Below are positions 18,035-26,485 of a stretch of 64,000 nt of DNA, one piece after another. Source of the stretch: Niastella sp. (GTDB lineage Bacteria; Bacteroidota; Bacteroidia; Chitinophagales; Chitinophagaceae); assembly GCA_017744515.1 (NCBI GenBank), contig JAGIBF010000018.1, forward strand, positions 18,189-82,188, written 5' to 3'. A program made the translations under genes and the position numbers. The notes beneath the pieces are model-generated. The model made no database searches. It had not been told where the DNA came from and saw nothing but the letters and a program-made list of their open reading frames with translations. The first letter of the stretch is position 1; each line of letters begins with the position of its first letter.

Positions 18035-18051
18035 ATTTATAGAGTAGCCCG

Positions 18052-18891
18052 TCAATTTTTAGCTGTGCTTATTTTGGGATCAGGATAATAATTTTCTTTC
18101 AGCACCTGCCTGATGTCGTTTTGCAATTTGAAATAGTCGATCTTTTTATTGTAAGTATAAGCATAAAAAGTGCCGCTTACTTCGTTGTTGGCTTTTTCCA
18201 ATTGCTTGGTTAGTACATAGTCGGATTTGGTATTATTATCTGTCTTGTGAAGCTTCAGCACGTGCAGCCTGTATAATTGATCTTTATCGCTGCCATCGGC
18301 ATTGGTGCTATATACATAGTAAACGATCTTGGAGAAGCTGCCTTGCGTTTCAGGATCGCCCAATTCGGGGTACCACTCATAGCCCCACACGTTCTTGCCC
18401 TGCCAGGTAAAGAAGGTGAAGTTGTAATATTGGTCGATGCCTTCCGGGAGCTTTTTCCCTTTATAAGCTTTATATAGCAGGTCCTGGTATTTCTGTGCCT
18501 GCTCATGCTTCCCAAGGCCGAAAGAGGCTACAATCAAATTCTTGTACATCCAGTATCGCCGGTCGCCAAAAGTAGAATCGTAATAAGGCGCACTCTTGTC
18601 GATGAGCCTTAATGCTTCCTGCCCATAATATAAAGAACTATCGAATTTTTCCTTCAGCCGGTAGTGCATTTCCAGTCTCGATGTTACGCCTGTAAAGCTC
18701 CACAGGATATAGCGGTAAAGCGTGTCCTTTTGATCACATAAAGGTTCTATCTCTTTCAGTATATGCCAGGCTTCATTGAGTTTGCTGAGGTGTAATAAAC
18801 TGTCGGCAGTGTGGTATCTTTTTACCAGGGAAGTTTGTCCATAAGAAATTGAGCTAATGGACAGGATAAGGATAACGGATATTAGTTTCAT
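18052..18891 (-). CDS. Secreted TPR-like hypothetical protein
   Basis: 279 residues with an N-terminal signal peptide (ISVILILSISSISYGQ). The first half is predicted helical with TPR-like spacing (YHTADSLLHLSKLNEAWHILKEIEP; YYGQEALRLIDKS; GLGKHEQAQKYQDLLYKAYKG). The second half is mixed and contains aromatic, strand-like segments. No catalytic motif is visible and I do not recognise a family. It is probably periplasmic. It is followed by the convergent end of the T9SS operon and preceded by an unlinked TPR gene on the same strand (115 bases apart). Both this protein and its neighbour are helical-repeat proteins, but a common function is not shown. Confidence 0.6.
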   Translation of the reverse strand: MKLISVILILSISSISYGQTSLVKRYHTADSLLHLSKLNEAWHILKEIEPLCDQKDTLYRYILWSFTGVTSRLEMHYRLKEKFDSSLYYGQEALRLIDKSAPYYDSTFGDRRYWMYKNLIVASFGLGKHEQAQKYQDLLYKAYKGKKLPEGIDQYYNFTFFTWQGKNVWGYEWYPELGDPETQGSFSKIVYYVYSTNADGSDKDQLYRLHVLKLHKTDNNTKSDYVLTKQLEKANNEVSGTFYAYTYNKKIDYFKLQNDIRQVLKENYYPDPKISTAKN

Positions 18892-19006
18892 GACGCGATG
18901 CTTGGTTGGTCATAATCAAAATATAAAAAAATGGCGGAATTTAAAAGCCACATCGCTGGTCTTTGTTGCTATATTCGTAAAAAGACTTATTTGAGGAAAC
19001 TTGTCC

Positions 19007-19993
19007 CTATTTGAACAGAAAGAAACTTGCTACAAGGATGATTATTATCAATATGATCCAATTGATCATACTTCTTCTGGAGTCGTGGGCTTTTTTTGAC
19101 TGATAGTAAATACTATTTACGGTATCATCAAAGAGGTAGCCCGATCTGGCCTTTTCTGCAGCTTTCAGGGCGAGACTGTATTTCTTTTGCTTGAATAATG
19201 CCTGGGCGTTTTTCTTGTGCTCATGGAAAGCATGACCAACATCGGCAATAGCAGTAGCCTGCTTTTCCTGAAGCAATGCAGTCGCCTGTTGTTGCTCATA
19301 TTCTTTTTTCTGAGCAGGCGTCATGGATTCAAACTGAATAAGTTTTACCTGCCTGTCGTAATTGGTTGTCCATAATTGATAAGTAATAAAATATCCTTTT
19401 TGTCCATATTGCCGGTGAAAACGGTCCATGCCTTTCTTTAATGCTTCCAGTAAATTAAACGCAGCTTTCGCTTTAAACACATTCGTTTGTGCTACCTGTC
19501 TGAATTGCTGAATGGCTTTTGCAGACTCCTGGTCGGCCTGGGCTCTCATAATATCATCATAAACAGTGCTGCCCTTATCCCGGTTGCTCCAGTTTTGTGA
19601 CACCAGGTTCCATACAGCCTGTGTATTGGCGTTGTTCTCATTTTGATAATAACCCTTGATGTTCGTGACAATAAAATCACTCAGGGTGTTAACAGTTTGT
19701 TCGGTGTAGTTGTATACTTCACGCACATGATCTTTCGTAGCACCCACATCGGCGCAGCCAGCCATTTTTTCAAAATAATCAAACGTTGCATTGATCAGTG
19801 AAACATGCTTTTCGGGTAGGTGCAGTTTATTGGCGATAACGTCGTCAAGACAACATACTGCCAGTCCCCAGTAAGCAATGCTGTTTTCCTGGCTATTCAG
19901 TATGCTGATATAAAGTTGTGCAGCAGCTTCGTAATTACCCTTCTGCTGTTCGATCCTGGCAAGGTGGAGCGTGGTAGTGACATTCTGGTGCAT
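19007..19993 (-). CDS. TPR-like protein with C-terminal membrane anchor
   Basis: 328 residues. The N terminus has a TPR unit (LARIEQQKGNYEAAAQLYISILN, about residues 11-33) followed by further helical segments. A Gln/Ala-rich coiled-coil-like stretch lies near 235-265 (QQQATALLQEKQATAIADVG). Residues about 309-327 (WIILIIIILVASFFLF) form a single transmembrane segment at the very C terminus, with the bulk probably in the cytoplasm. I do not recognise a named family. It is 12 bases downstream of the small membrane-protein gene at 20005-20493, so the two form an operon. A tail-anchored TPR protein beside a small membrane protein could form a complex; this is inference. Confidence 0.65.
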   Translation of the reverse strand: MHQNVTTTLHLARIEQQKGNYEAAAQLYISILNSQENSIAYWGLAVCCLDDVIANKLHLPEKHVSLINATFDYFEKMAGCADVGATKDHVREVYNYTEQTVNTLSDFIVTNIKGYYQNENNANTQAVWNLVSQNWSNRDKGSTVYDDIMRAQADQESAKAIQQFRQVAQTNVFKAKAAFNLLEALKKGMDRFHRQYGQKGYFITYQLWTTNYDRQVKLIQFESMTPAQKKEYEQQQATALLQEKQATAIADVGHAFHEHKKNAQALFKQKKYSLALKAAEKARSGYLFDDTVNSIYYQSKKAHDSRRSMINWIILIIIILVASFFLFK

Positions 19994-20004
19994 GCTTCGC
20001 GTGC

Positions 20005-20493
20005 TTATCTCATAATTTTGGTAGCCGTATAACTTTCGTTAGTAGCTATATCTCTAAAATAGAAGGTTTTACTTTTATAATAACAGACCCGCAATGATAT
20101 TTCCCGTACCGTGTCAGGAGTTGGAGTTTTGATATATATCATACTGCCTTCGTTCGACCAGGTACCATGCTGCTCATTTGCCCCATGATATTTGACCAAT
20201 ACGGAATCGTTGGCAAGGAAAGTATAAAAACCATTGGATGTTTCCCATTTCCCAATGAAGTCTTCTTTGTTGACATTATGGGCACCCTCGCATTCCCTGA
20301 TGGCTCTTTTTATTTCTTGTTCATGAAAATACCAATAAATCCCACCACCAATGGCTAAAACCGCGATAATGACCCCCATGATCACCCCTTTTATGAACCT
20401 TTTGCTTTCATCTTGCTCACCCCTGAAGAAAATGTAGCTTAATAAATAACAAAGCCCGAGGAAGACTAATCCAATAATTATTAAGTAGATCAT
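20005..20493 (-). CDS. Small two-TM protein with a lipocalin-like tail
   Basis: 162 residues: two transmembrane helices (about residues 2-20 and 35-53) joined by a short charged loop, then a beta-rich domain (FIGKWETSNGFYTFL...GTWSNEGSMIYI). The tail has the short-strand pattern of lipocalin-like or avidin-like folds, with GKW and GTW turns. No family name can be given. It is the first gene of a two-gene operon with the TPR protein, 12 bases apart. The two-TM front end resembles small membrane-sensor proteins, but no ligand or partner can be named. Confidence 0.6.
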   Translation of the reverse strand: MIYLIIIGLVFLGLCYLLSYIFFRGEQDESKRFIKGVIMGVIIAVLAIGGGIYWYFHEQEIKRAIRECEGAHNVNKEDFIGKWETSNGFYTFLANDSVLVKYHGANEQHGTWSNEGSMIYIKTPTPDTVREISLRVCYYKSKTFYFRDIATNESYTATKIMR

Positions 20494-20579
20494 AAGCGGT
20501 TTTGATGGTTCTGGGAGATCGGTTATGCCTTAAATATACTAAAACTTTCAAATGGACTCTTTTCCCTGAATCAATAAAA

Positions 20580-20605
20580 AAGGAGCTGATCGCTCAACTC
20601 CTGCG
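20580..20605 (-). terminator. Second hairpin after the outer-membrane barrel gene
   Basis: An imperfect stem (AGGAG-x-TGA against TCA-x-CTCCT). Read on the minus strand it is followed by TTTTTTATTG. It lies 30 bases beyond a stronger terminator and may act as a backup. Confidence 0.5.
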
Positions 20606-20630
20606 CCTGTCCTGGTCATAAAAATGAAAA

Positions 20631-20650
20631 GGGGGCGATGAGTCGCCCCC
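20631..20650 (-). terminator. Rho-independent terminator of the outer-membrane barrel gene
   Basis: A perfect 8-bp G+C-rich stem (GGGGGCGA / TCGCCCCC) with a 4-base loop. On the minus strand it is followed by TTTTCATTTTT. It sits 35 bases after the stop of the 20685-23330 gene. Confidence 0.88.
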
Positions 20651-20684
20651 TCTTGTATACGTAGGGAAAATAGAGACAGATTGA

Positions 20685-23330
20685 TTATTGACCCATGCCT
20701 TGCATACCGTTCTGCATACCTTCAGATTCGCCCTTCATGTTCTTGCGTTTAAACAAGCCCACATCGAACTTGCCAAAGCGGTAGCTGAAGTTAACACGTA
20801 CTACTTGCGGGTCTCTTCTTCTCCAATCGGTTTGTGCAAAACCATTTGATTCAGAGAAAGCAAAGTAACGGCGTGTGCGGAAGATATCATTCCAGTTAAC
20901 AGAAATGGTAGCTGTATTCTTTTTGATCAGGAACTCTTTGCGCAAGCCCAGGTCGGCGCCATAATTGGCATTGATATAACCTTGCACAGAAGAAGGAGTA
21001 GCCATCATGAAGCCACCGCCTCCACCGCCGCCGCCACGGCCACCACCACCGCCTGCACCGCCGCTGCTGGTGCTCACAGGCAGGGCGCTCTTCGAAATAT
21101 AATCACCGCTCAGCTGAATGCTCCAGCCTTTGCCAAACTTGAACGTGTTGTTGATCTTGGCCGACCAGCTGGTACGCTCATTGGTGAGCTGTTGCGTCAG
21201 CGTACTTCCTTCGATCTTGGAATAGTATACGTTGGTGCTGAAGTTCATATCCCACCACTTGGTCCAGTTGTTTCGGAACACCAGTTCCACACCGGCCGCA
21301 TACGCATTGGAAGCATTGATCCAGGATGACACGAACGAAGAGTCGGTGTTATTGAACTTCTGCCAGTATTGGTAGCGGGAGATCAGGTCGGTTGTGTATT
21401 TACCAAACAAGGTAGCCAGGAAGGTATTATTCTTCTGACCATACGTCTTTTGATAAGACAATTCCAGTGAGTGTGTGAAGTCAGGCTTCAGGTTCGGATT
21501 ACCGGTAGAGTAGCTCAACTGGTTCGAGATATCGAAGTTGGGCATCAACTGGAAGAAGTTAGGCCTGTTCACACGACGTGAGTAGTTGATCTGGATATCC
21601 TGCTTGCTTTCAAAAGAGCGGGTGATGAATACGCTGGGGAATAAGCTGATGGGGAAACTGTTGGAGTATTCACCTTTGCCTACCTGCTTGCCATCGTAGT
21701 TGGAGCTTTCTGCGCGCAAGCCCAGTTGGTAGCTCCATTTGTCCTTTATCTTTTGAGAGAAAGTAGCATAACCGGCATACACATAGTCAGTGTAGTCGAA
21801 GTTGTTGCTGAATTCAGGATTCATTACACCATTCAGCGCAATGTTCTGTAAACTTTCAGATTTACGGATCTGTGCACGCAGACCAGCTTCCCATTTCATG
21901 GTCTCGGTAATAGGATTGGTAAAGTCTGTCTGAGCTACGATGAAAGTATTCTTACCCTCGCCCATAGACTGTTGCAAAGACTCGTTCGTCTTGGGGTTGT
22001 TCTGGTTGGCATCGGAGAAATAACGTGAATAGATATTGCTATTGTTATCGTTCTTGCTCAGGTTGTAGTTTACATCCGCTGTCCACTCTTTACCAGCTTT
22101 GGCGAACAGGTGCTTAAAGCTCAGCTGCGTACCATAGTTGCGGAACTCGAATTCGCCAAGGCTATTGCGGTACTGCGTTTCGAAGAAGTTGCCGGCAGTA
22201 TCCCTGTGATAATTTTCACGGTTGTCGTTCTTGAAAGTACCGCGAACGATAGATTGGGAAATGGAAAGCGTGTTGCGGTTGTCCATGAAATAATCCAGAC
22301 CAAAGCGACCGAAGGCAAAAGAGCCACGGTTCACCTGGTCGTTATCCTGGTGCGTAAGGATGCTGGGATTAGTTACAGTATTCAACTGATCAGTATAGCC
22401 CCAGCCTATTGATTTGCGTTGGTTGTACATGGCATTGGCAAACACGTTCAGCTTACCTTGACGAACGTTGAGGTCGCCACCGGCATTGATACGGGCGCGG
22501 GAGTCGATACCGGCGCGGATGCTACCATTGTAACCAGCCTTGCGGTTCTTCTTTAAAACGATGTTGAGGATACCTGCCTGACCACCACTTGCATCATACT
22601 TGGCAGAAGGGTTGGTGATCATCTCGATGCTTTGGATGGCATCGGCAGGGATCTGGTCGAGCGTAAGGGTAGTGGGGCGGCCATCTACAAATATCTGCGG
22701 AGCAGCATTACGCAGCGTCACGTTACCATCGATGTCCACATTCAAAGAAGGCACATTGCGCATTACATCCACCGCAGTACCCCCGGCAGAAGTAATGTTC
22801 TTTTCTACGTTGAAGATCTTGCGATCGATACCCATTTCAACCAGCGGCTTGGAGCCGGTTACAGTAACGGCATCCATCACCTGAGCGTCTTGCTCCAGTT
22901 TGAAGTTGCCCAGGTCCTTATCTACAGCATTCATGGCCTGGGTCATATCACCCCCCTGGCCGAATTTCAGTTCGAAAGCAACCTTCTGCTCGATGGTCTT
23001 ATAACCGATGGCAGTGATCTTCAGGCGGAACTGGCCAAACAGTGGCAGACCTTCCAGGCTGAAGTCGCCATTACCACGGGTCAGCATACCAGCCACCACG
23101 GTGTCTTTAGGTTTCTTGGTTACATTGTCCATCTTGGTTTGGACCAGCTGCACAGACGCAGCTTCAACGCCCTTGTTGGTCTTACCATCGAGAATACGGC
23201 CGTAAAAATGGCCGATGTTCTGCATACCTCCACCAGCGCCAGCGGGGCGTGCACCTCCTCCTCCGGGAAATTGAGCCATACTTTGGCTACACAAAACAGC
23301 ACATAAAACAAATAGTAGGAAACTTCTCAT
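20685..23330 (-). CDS. TonB-dependent receptor-type outer-membrane beta-barrel protein
   Basis: 881 residues. Order: signal peptide (1-19); a Gly-rich tract; a CarboxypepD-regulatory-like beta sandwich (about 40-130; HFYGRILDGKTNKGVEAASVQL); a plug domain (about 155-265; VTVTGSKPLVEMGIDRKIF, then NPSAKYDASGGQAGI); and a C-terminal barrel with alternating strands ending in RVNFSYRFGKFDVGLFKRK. A long Gly run (near residue 770-785) lies in one extracellular loop. Members of this outer-membrane barrel family import siderophores, peptides or glycans with TonB energy, or act in peptide export; no substrate is evident, and no SusD partner is next to it. A strong terminator follows it, so it is probably monocistronic. 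Confidence 0.9.
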   Translation of the reverse strand: MRSFLLFVLCAVLCSQSMAQFPGGGGARPAGAGGGMQNIGHFYGRILDGKTNKGVEAASVQLVQTKMDNVTKKPKDTVVAGMLTRGNGDFSLEGLPLFGQFRLKITAIGYKTIEQKVAFELKFGQGGDMTQAMNAVDKDLGNFKLEQDAQVMDAVTVTGSKPLVEMGIDRKIFNVEKNITSAGGTAVDVMRNVPSLNVDIDGNVTLRNAAPQIFVDGRPTTLTLDQIPADAIQSIEMITNPSAKYDASGGQAGILNIVLKKNRKAGYNGSIRAGIDSRARINAGGDLNVRQGKLNVFANAMYNQRKSIGWGYTDQLNTVTNPSILTHQDNDQVNRGSFAFGRFGLDYFMDNRNTLSISQSIVRGTFKNDNRENYHRDTAGNFFETQYRNSLGEFEFRNYGTQLSFKHLFAKAGKEWTADVNYNLSKNDNNSNIYSRYFSDANQNNPKTNESLQQSMGEGKNTFIVAQTDFTNPITETMKWEAGLRAQIRKSESLQNIALNGVMNPEFSNNFDYTDYVYAGYATFSQKIKDKWSYQLGLRAESSNYDGKQVGKGEYSNSFPISLFPSVFITRSFESKQDIQINYSRRVNRPNFFQLMPNFDISNQLSYSTGNPNLKPDFTHSLELSYQKTYGQKNNTFLATLFGKYTTDLISRYQYWQKFNNTDSSFVSSWINASNAYAAGVELVFRNNWTKWWDMNFSTNVYYSKIEGSTLTQQLTNERTSWSAKINNTFKFGKGWSIQLSGDYISKSALPVSTSSGGAGGGGGRGGGGGGGGFMMATPSSVQGYINANYGADLGLRKEFLIKKNTATISVNWNDIFRTRRYFAFSESNGFAQTDWRRRDPQVVRVNFSYRFGKFDVGLFKRKNMKGESEGMQNGMQGMGQ

Positions 23331-23492
23331 ACCAGCTTGATTAAAAATTGTACGGGTTTAGACGCAAAAGTCCTGTAGAACTTGTGACGTGATTATGACA
23401 TTATGATGAATGGCAAATGAAGGCACTTTGTGGATTGGAGCTTACTGTTAATGTTTGAAATTCAGATTGTTGTCTTGTTTAAGGAACGGTCG

Positions 23493-24128
23493 TTATAATA
23501 TGCCGGTGGTGAACAACACGATGAACAGTTCGATTATTCCGACCAAAAGCCCAAATAACCCGGCCAACAACGCCGCCTTGTTCACATGACCACCGATGGC
23601 CCGGTAAGCCGCGGCCTGCATCTTCTCGGTAGGGATGGCATTTACCTTATCCACGACCATTTGCTCAAGGTTGAGGTCCTGCTGCAGGTTTTTCACATAC
23701 CCTTTCATCACCTGCGGGAAAATGGTTTCCAGCTCCTTCATGAATATCTCCTTGAGCTGACCAATGGTGCGCTCACCGATAAAAGTGCTGATGATCGGGA
23801 AAGCTTTGGGAAGTCCCTGGCGCATGAAATCATCGATATGCACCTCCAGTTGCGGCCTCAGTTTCTCGAAGCTTTCAGGGTTGGCCACCTTTTGTTCCAG
23901 GAAGCTCCCGGAATTGTCATCTTGAATTGCTGTCACCCTGAGCTCGTCGAAGGGCTGTCGAAGGGGCTGGTTGAAGAACTCAGCGCTTACCGCTTTGGCC
24001 AGTTGGGCTGTCCATTGTGCCCGTTGCCGGGGCAGCACGCGGCCAAGGAAGAGCTTTACACCCCATTGCACTGTCAACCAACCGATCAGGGCCGAAAGAA
24101 TAGGGATCATTAACCACCAGGGGCTCAT
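23493..24128 (-). CDS. DUF445-family membrane protein carrying an in-frame repeat insertion
   Basis: I use the ATG at 24128 (211 residues); a TTG two codons upstream is open too. The protein has an N-terminal transmembrane segment (about 7-28), a long helical middle and a C-terminal hydrophobic hairpin (about 187-210), the usual plan of DUF445 proteins, whose function is unknown. The conserved block NPESFEKLRPQLEVHIDDFM is present. Residues about 55-71 contain PFDELRVTA, which is encoded by a copy of the dispersed repeat TGTCACCCTGAGCTCGTCG (23931-23966) inserted in frame between two helical blocks. The reading frame stays open, so the protein may tolerate the extra loop. The gene stands alone between the barrel protein and the TlpA-like gene. 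Confidence 0.82.
   Translation of the reverse strand: MSPWWLMIPILSALIGWLTVQWGVKLFLGRVLPRQRAQWTAQLAKAVSAEFFNQPLRQPFDELRVTAIQDDNSGSFLEQKVANPESFEKLRPQLEVHIDDFMRQGLPKAFPIISTFIGERTIGQLKEIFMKELETIFPQVMKGYVKNLQQDLNLEQMVVDKVNAIPTEKMQAAAYRAIGGHVNKAALLAGLFGLLVGIIELFIVLFTTGIL
23914..23966. repeat. Dispersed REP-like element inside the DUF445 gene
   Basis: A near-consensus copy, starting TGTCACCCTGAGCTCGTCG at 23931 and followed by a second partial GTCGAAGGGG. A decayed TGTCATCTTGAATTGC precedes it. The same core occurs at 28673-28728 and 44738-44798 in intergenic DNA. Here it is read in frame as PFDELRVTA. Confidence 0.85.
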
Positions 24129-24216
24129 GTGCAAACAGTTGAATGAGGGCGCAAGTTACGGTTATTTTACGGCCTGTTTCATGTCACGCAGCATTGTTTT
24201 ATCCATGTGTCAGGGT

Positions 24217-24285
24217 TGCTTCAACCATGCTTCAAATGGGGGTGTTTACCAATGGCAGAAGCGTCTTTGAAGCATGGATGAAGCA
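24217..24285. repeat. 20-bp inverted repeat, intergenic
   Basis: Two arms at 24217-24236 and 24266-24285, TGCTTCA[A/T]CCATGCTTCAAA and its complement, differ at one base and are 29 bases apart. Each arm also contains GCTTCA twice. It lies between the TlpA-like stop and the DUF445 start on the same strand and lacks a T-run at its edge, so it looks like a structured element or repeat rather than a classic terminator. Confidence 0.7.
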
Positions 24286-24351
24286 TAGTTTGAGAGAAGT
24301 TGGTTAATTGTTCACTGTTTTGAAAATATTTTTCTGCGCCGGAATAACGGG

Positions 24352-25800
24352 CTAATTAAAAGTGACAACCCTGGCTTCCAGACTGCCTACGAGTGCTTTC
24401 AGTTCGTTCAGAAAGGGGGGCGTAGGCCGTGGCGCATAAGTAGCTTTTACCTTATGCGACTTGTCGAGCAGCAGATAGCGCGGAATGAACTCATGGTTGA
24501 GAAAGCTGAACAAAGAAGCGGTAGTGTTGGAAACAAATACATACTGCCTGGTGGTAATGCTATCCTGCACCGCTGCCTTCTTCCAGGCAGTAACGTCCTT
24601 GTCCGTAGAAAAATACAGGTATTGCACATTCTTTTCAGTCAGGTACTGCTTGGCAGCAGCCGATTTGGCAATATCCTCCCGGCAGGGAATACACCAGCTG
24701 GCCCACAGGTCGATATACACTGGCTGGCCCTGGTATGATGCCAGCACATCTTTTAATGTCAGCTTTTTACCCGATGTATAATCGAGCAGGTAAGTACTAT
24801 TCAGTATGGAATCCGGCAGTGGTTTGTCCAGCACCCGAAGTTTAAGCTCCGTTTCATGCAGGTAAGCGACATAGATACTGTCCCGCACCTGCTCTTTGGC
24901 AACAGCAAACAGCCGGGTCAGCGGGGCCTGACTTTCAGGAGTCTGCTTTTGCGCATACAGGCCGATAAGATTTGTGAGCACATGATCACGCGTTTTCCCT
25001 TGCAATAGCTTGCTCACATTAGCGGCGATCTTTTCATTGCTCCATGCAGTGTCTTGCCGGTAGCGGAAAACGTATTTGCCCATAGCGGCATCCCGGTAAG
25101 CATCGAGCGAAAGAAGTTCATGCCGGTTAAAAGGATACTTGTCTGCTTCACGGGTGTACTCGCTGGCATCAAGGCCCGTAGGGCGGGCAGGCAAAACAGA
25201 ATAGATAAGGCGCACATACGCATAATTGGCCCAGGCTTGAGCGAGGTTTACTGCTCTGGACTTGATGGGATGCTTCAACACAGCAAGCGCGATCGAATCC
25301 TGCAGCGCCTGTCGCCAGGCTGTCAAGGTTGTTTTGAAGGCGGCCGGGTCATTGTTTTGCCCATAGCGTGGCGTCAGTTTACTACTCGTCAGCTCCGATA
25401 GCTGGGCAAAAAGCTGCTGTGTGGCAGCCTGTTCCCCTTCAAAAGTGATGCTGGTGGCCGGTCCGGAACCCGACAGCCGGAAAACGATGTTGTCACCCGG
25501 TTGCACATAAACAGCCCAGGCCTTGCCCAATATGGTAAGATACACAAAGCCCGGTTGGGCTTGCAGGAATGCAAGATGGAAACGCCCATCCTGTTGGCTG
25601 CTTTCCGCAAGCTGCTCAGGACGCATTTGTGTATAGAATAGTATTGATTGGACGATCGCCACATTTTTGATCCCGGGGTTATCGGTGTAGCCGGTCATCA
25701 TTACCGGTTTGGCTGCCACAGCAGATCGGTTCAATGCATGCGCAGGTGCTTGCGTATACAGGCCGGCAACAAAAAGGAATAAGCATACCACAGCTCTCAT
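24352..25800 (-). CDS. TlpA-like periplasmic thioredoxin-domain protein
   Basis: 482 residues with a signal peptide (1-22). The N-terminal 130 residues form a beta domain like the DUF4369-type front ends of Bacteroidota TlpA proteins. The middle is helical. The C-terminal third is a thioredoxin fold: LDYTSGKKLTLKDVLASYQ, VYIDLWASW, active site WCIPC near residue 366-371, and a cis-Pro region (EFIPRYLL). Such proteins reduce or shuffle disulfides in the periplasm, for cytochrome maturation or cell-envelope stress. The gene is alone on the minus strand, and an unusually perfect 40-nt palindrome lies 29-68 bases upstream of its start, so a dedicated repressor is likely. Confidence 0.88.
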   Translation of the reverse strand: MRAVVCLFLFVAGLYTQAPAHALNRSAVAAKPVMMTGYTDNPGIKNVAIVQSILFYTQMRPEQLAESSQQDGRFHLAFLQAQPGFVYLTILGKAWAVYVQPGDNIVFRLSGSGPATSITFEGEQAATQQLFAQLSELTSSKLTPRYGQNNDPAAFKTTLTAWRQALQDSIALAVLKHPIKSRAVNLAQAWANYAYVRLIYSVLPARPTGLDASEYTREADKYPFNRHELLSLDAYRDAAMGKYVFRYRQDTAWSNEKIAANVSKLLQGKTRDHVLTNLIGLYAQKQTPESQAPLTRLFAVAKEQVRDSIYVAYLHETELKLRVLDKPLPDSILNSTYLLDYTSGKKLTLKDVLASYQGQPVYIDLWASWCIPCREDIAKSAAAKQYLTEKNVQYLYFSTDKDVTAWKKAAVQDSITTRQYVFVSNTTASLFSFLNHEFIPRYLLLDKSHKVKATYAPRPTPPFLNELKALVGSLEARVVTFN

Positions 25801-25828
25801 GGGTAGTAAGTTTGTTTGCAGGCAGCAA

Positions 25829-25868
25829 AACTAAGTTTTTAGTTATAATTATAACTAAAAACTTAGTT
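25829..25868 (-). promoter_or_regulatory. Perfect 40-nt palindrome, candidate double operator
   Basis: The 40 bases from 25829 to 25868 equal their own reverse complement. They consist of two 16-bp half-dyads, AACTAAGTTTTTAGTT (25829-25844) and AACTAAAAACTTAGTT (25853-25868), spaced by ATAATTAT. Each half is itself a dyad AACTA-N6-TAGTT. This layout, close to the TlpA-like start codon, is expected for two repressor dimers of the BlaI/MecI kind; the family is a guess. Confidence 0.6.
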
Positions 25869-26181
25869 CTATTAATCGAAAATTAATAACACGCTCAAAA
25901 TCAGCCGAAAACCTGATTAATAGAAGTATAAGTGGGGGTTAGGCTGCTCCGTGGGGCGGCTATAGCAGCCTCATAGATGCCCCGTACCAACCCCGTAGCA
26001 ACGGTATAGGAAAGGTAAAGCAGTAGTAAAGCAAAGGTAAAGGAGAAGTAAAGGAGTAGTAAGACAACAGGGGTCAAATGCAGGCGGGACGCGGGTTTAT
26101 ATTGTTTTGAATTGGCAAACCCAGTCCCGTGGCGGGTTTGATCGAATAGCTGATTTGGAAAACTGCCCGGTCTCTAAATAA
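25869..26181. other. Intergenic stretch with a purine-rich direct repeat
   Basis: No gene seen. A 7-bp inverted repeat GGCTGCT/AGCAGCC lies at 25942-25970. Two 22-bp direct repeats, AAAGGTAAAGCAGTAGTAAA.. (26011-26032) and AAAGGTAAAGGAGAAGTAAA.. (26033-26054), match at 19 of 22 positions and are followed by a shorter third copy. The function is unknown. Confidence 0.5.
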
Positions 26182-26207
26182 AATGAGGCAGTGATCACTG
26201 CCTCATT
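26182..26207 (-). terminator. Terminator of the tRNA-His gene
   Basis: A perfect 26-base palindrome, AATGAGGCAGTGA and its complement. On the minus strand it is followed by TTATTTAG. It lies 6 bases after the tRNA end. Confidence 0.85.
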
Positions 26208-26212
26208 TTTCG

Positions 26213-26287
26213 GGTGGATGACCGGGTTCGAACCGGCGACCCTCAGAACCACAATCTGATGCTCTAACCAACTGAGCTACAACCACC
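26213..26287 (-). tRNA. tRNA-His (GTG anticodon)
   Basis: On the minus strand the gene reads G(-1), then GTGGTTG, D arm GCTC..GAGC, anticodon arm TCAGA-TTGTGGT-TCTGA, T arm GCCGG-TTCGAAC-CCGGT, acceptor CATCCAC and C73. The anticodon is GTG, and the extra 5' G opposite C73 is the histidine identity element. CCA is not encoded. The acceptor has one T-T mismatch (5:68). The T loop GTTCGAAC is intact. Confidence 0.95.
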
Positions 26288-26485
26288 GTATTGGGGATGC
26301 AAAATTAAGGTAAATTGGTTTCCTGCCAAAAAAAGCCCTTCATTTTTTTCACATTCACCACATTTTCTACGAATAACCTCGTCAACCTATCAACTTGTTA
26401 ACCAGTCAACAACCAAGCAAACCGATTGTTAATATTCATTTTGGATCGCAACAACCCATCTTTTTTATCGTTATTTTTGGAAGCA

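Noticed and set aside
25869..26065. CRISPR array
   Set aside because: The direct repeats here and in the REP-like clusters are adjacent without unique 30-base spacers, and no cas gene is present.
26426..26485. Upstream TTG start for the S41 protease
   Set aside because: It adds 20 residues unlike the family; the ATG at 26486 precedes a normal membrane anchor.
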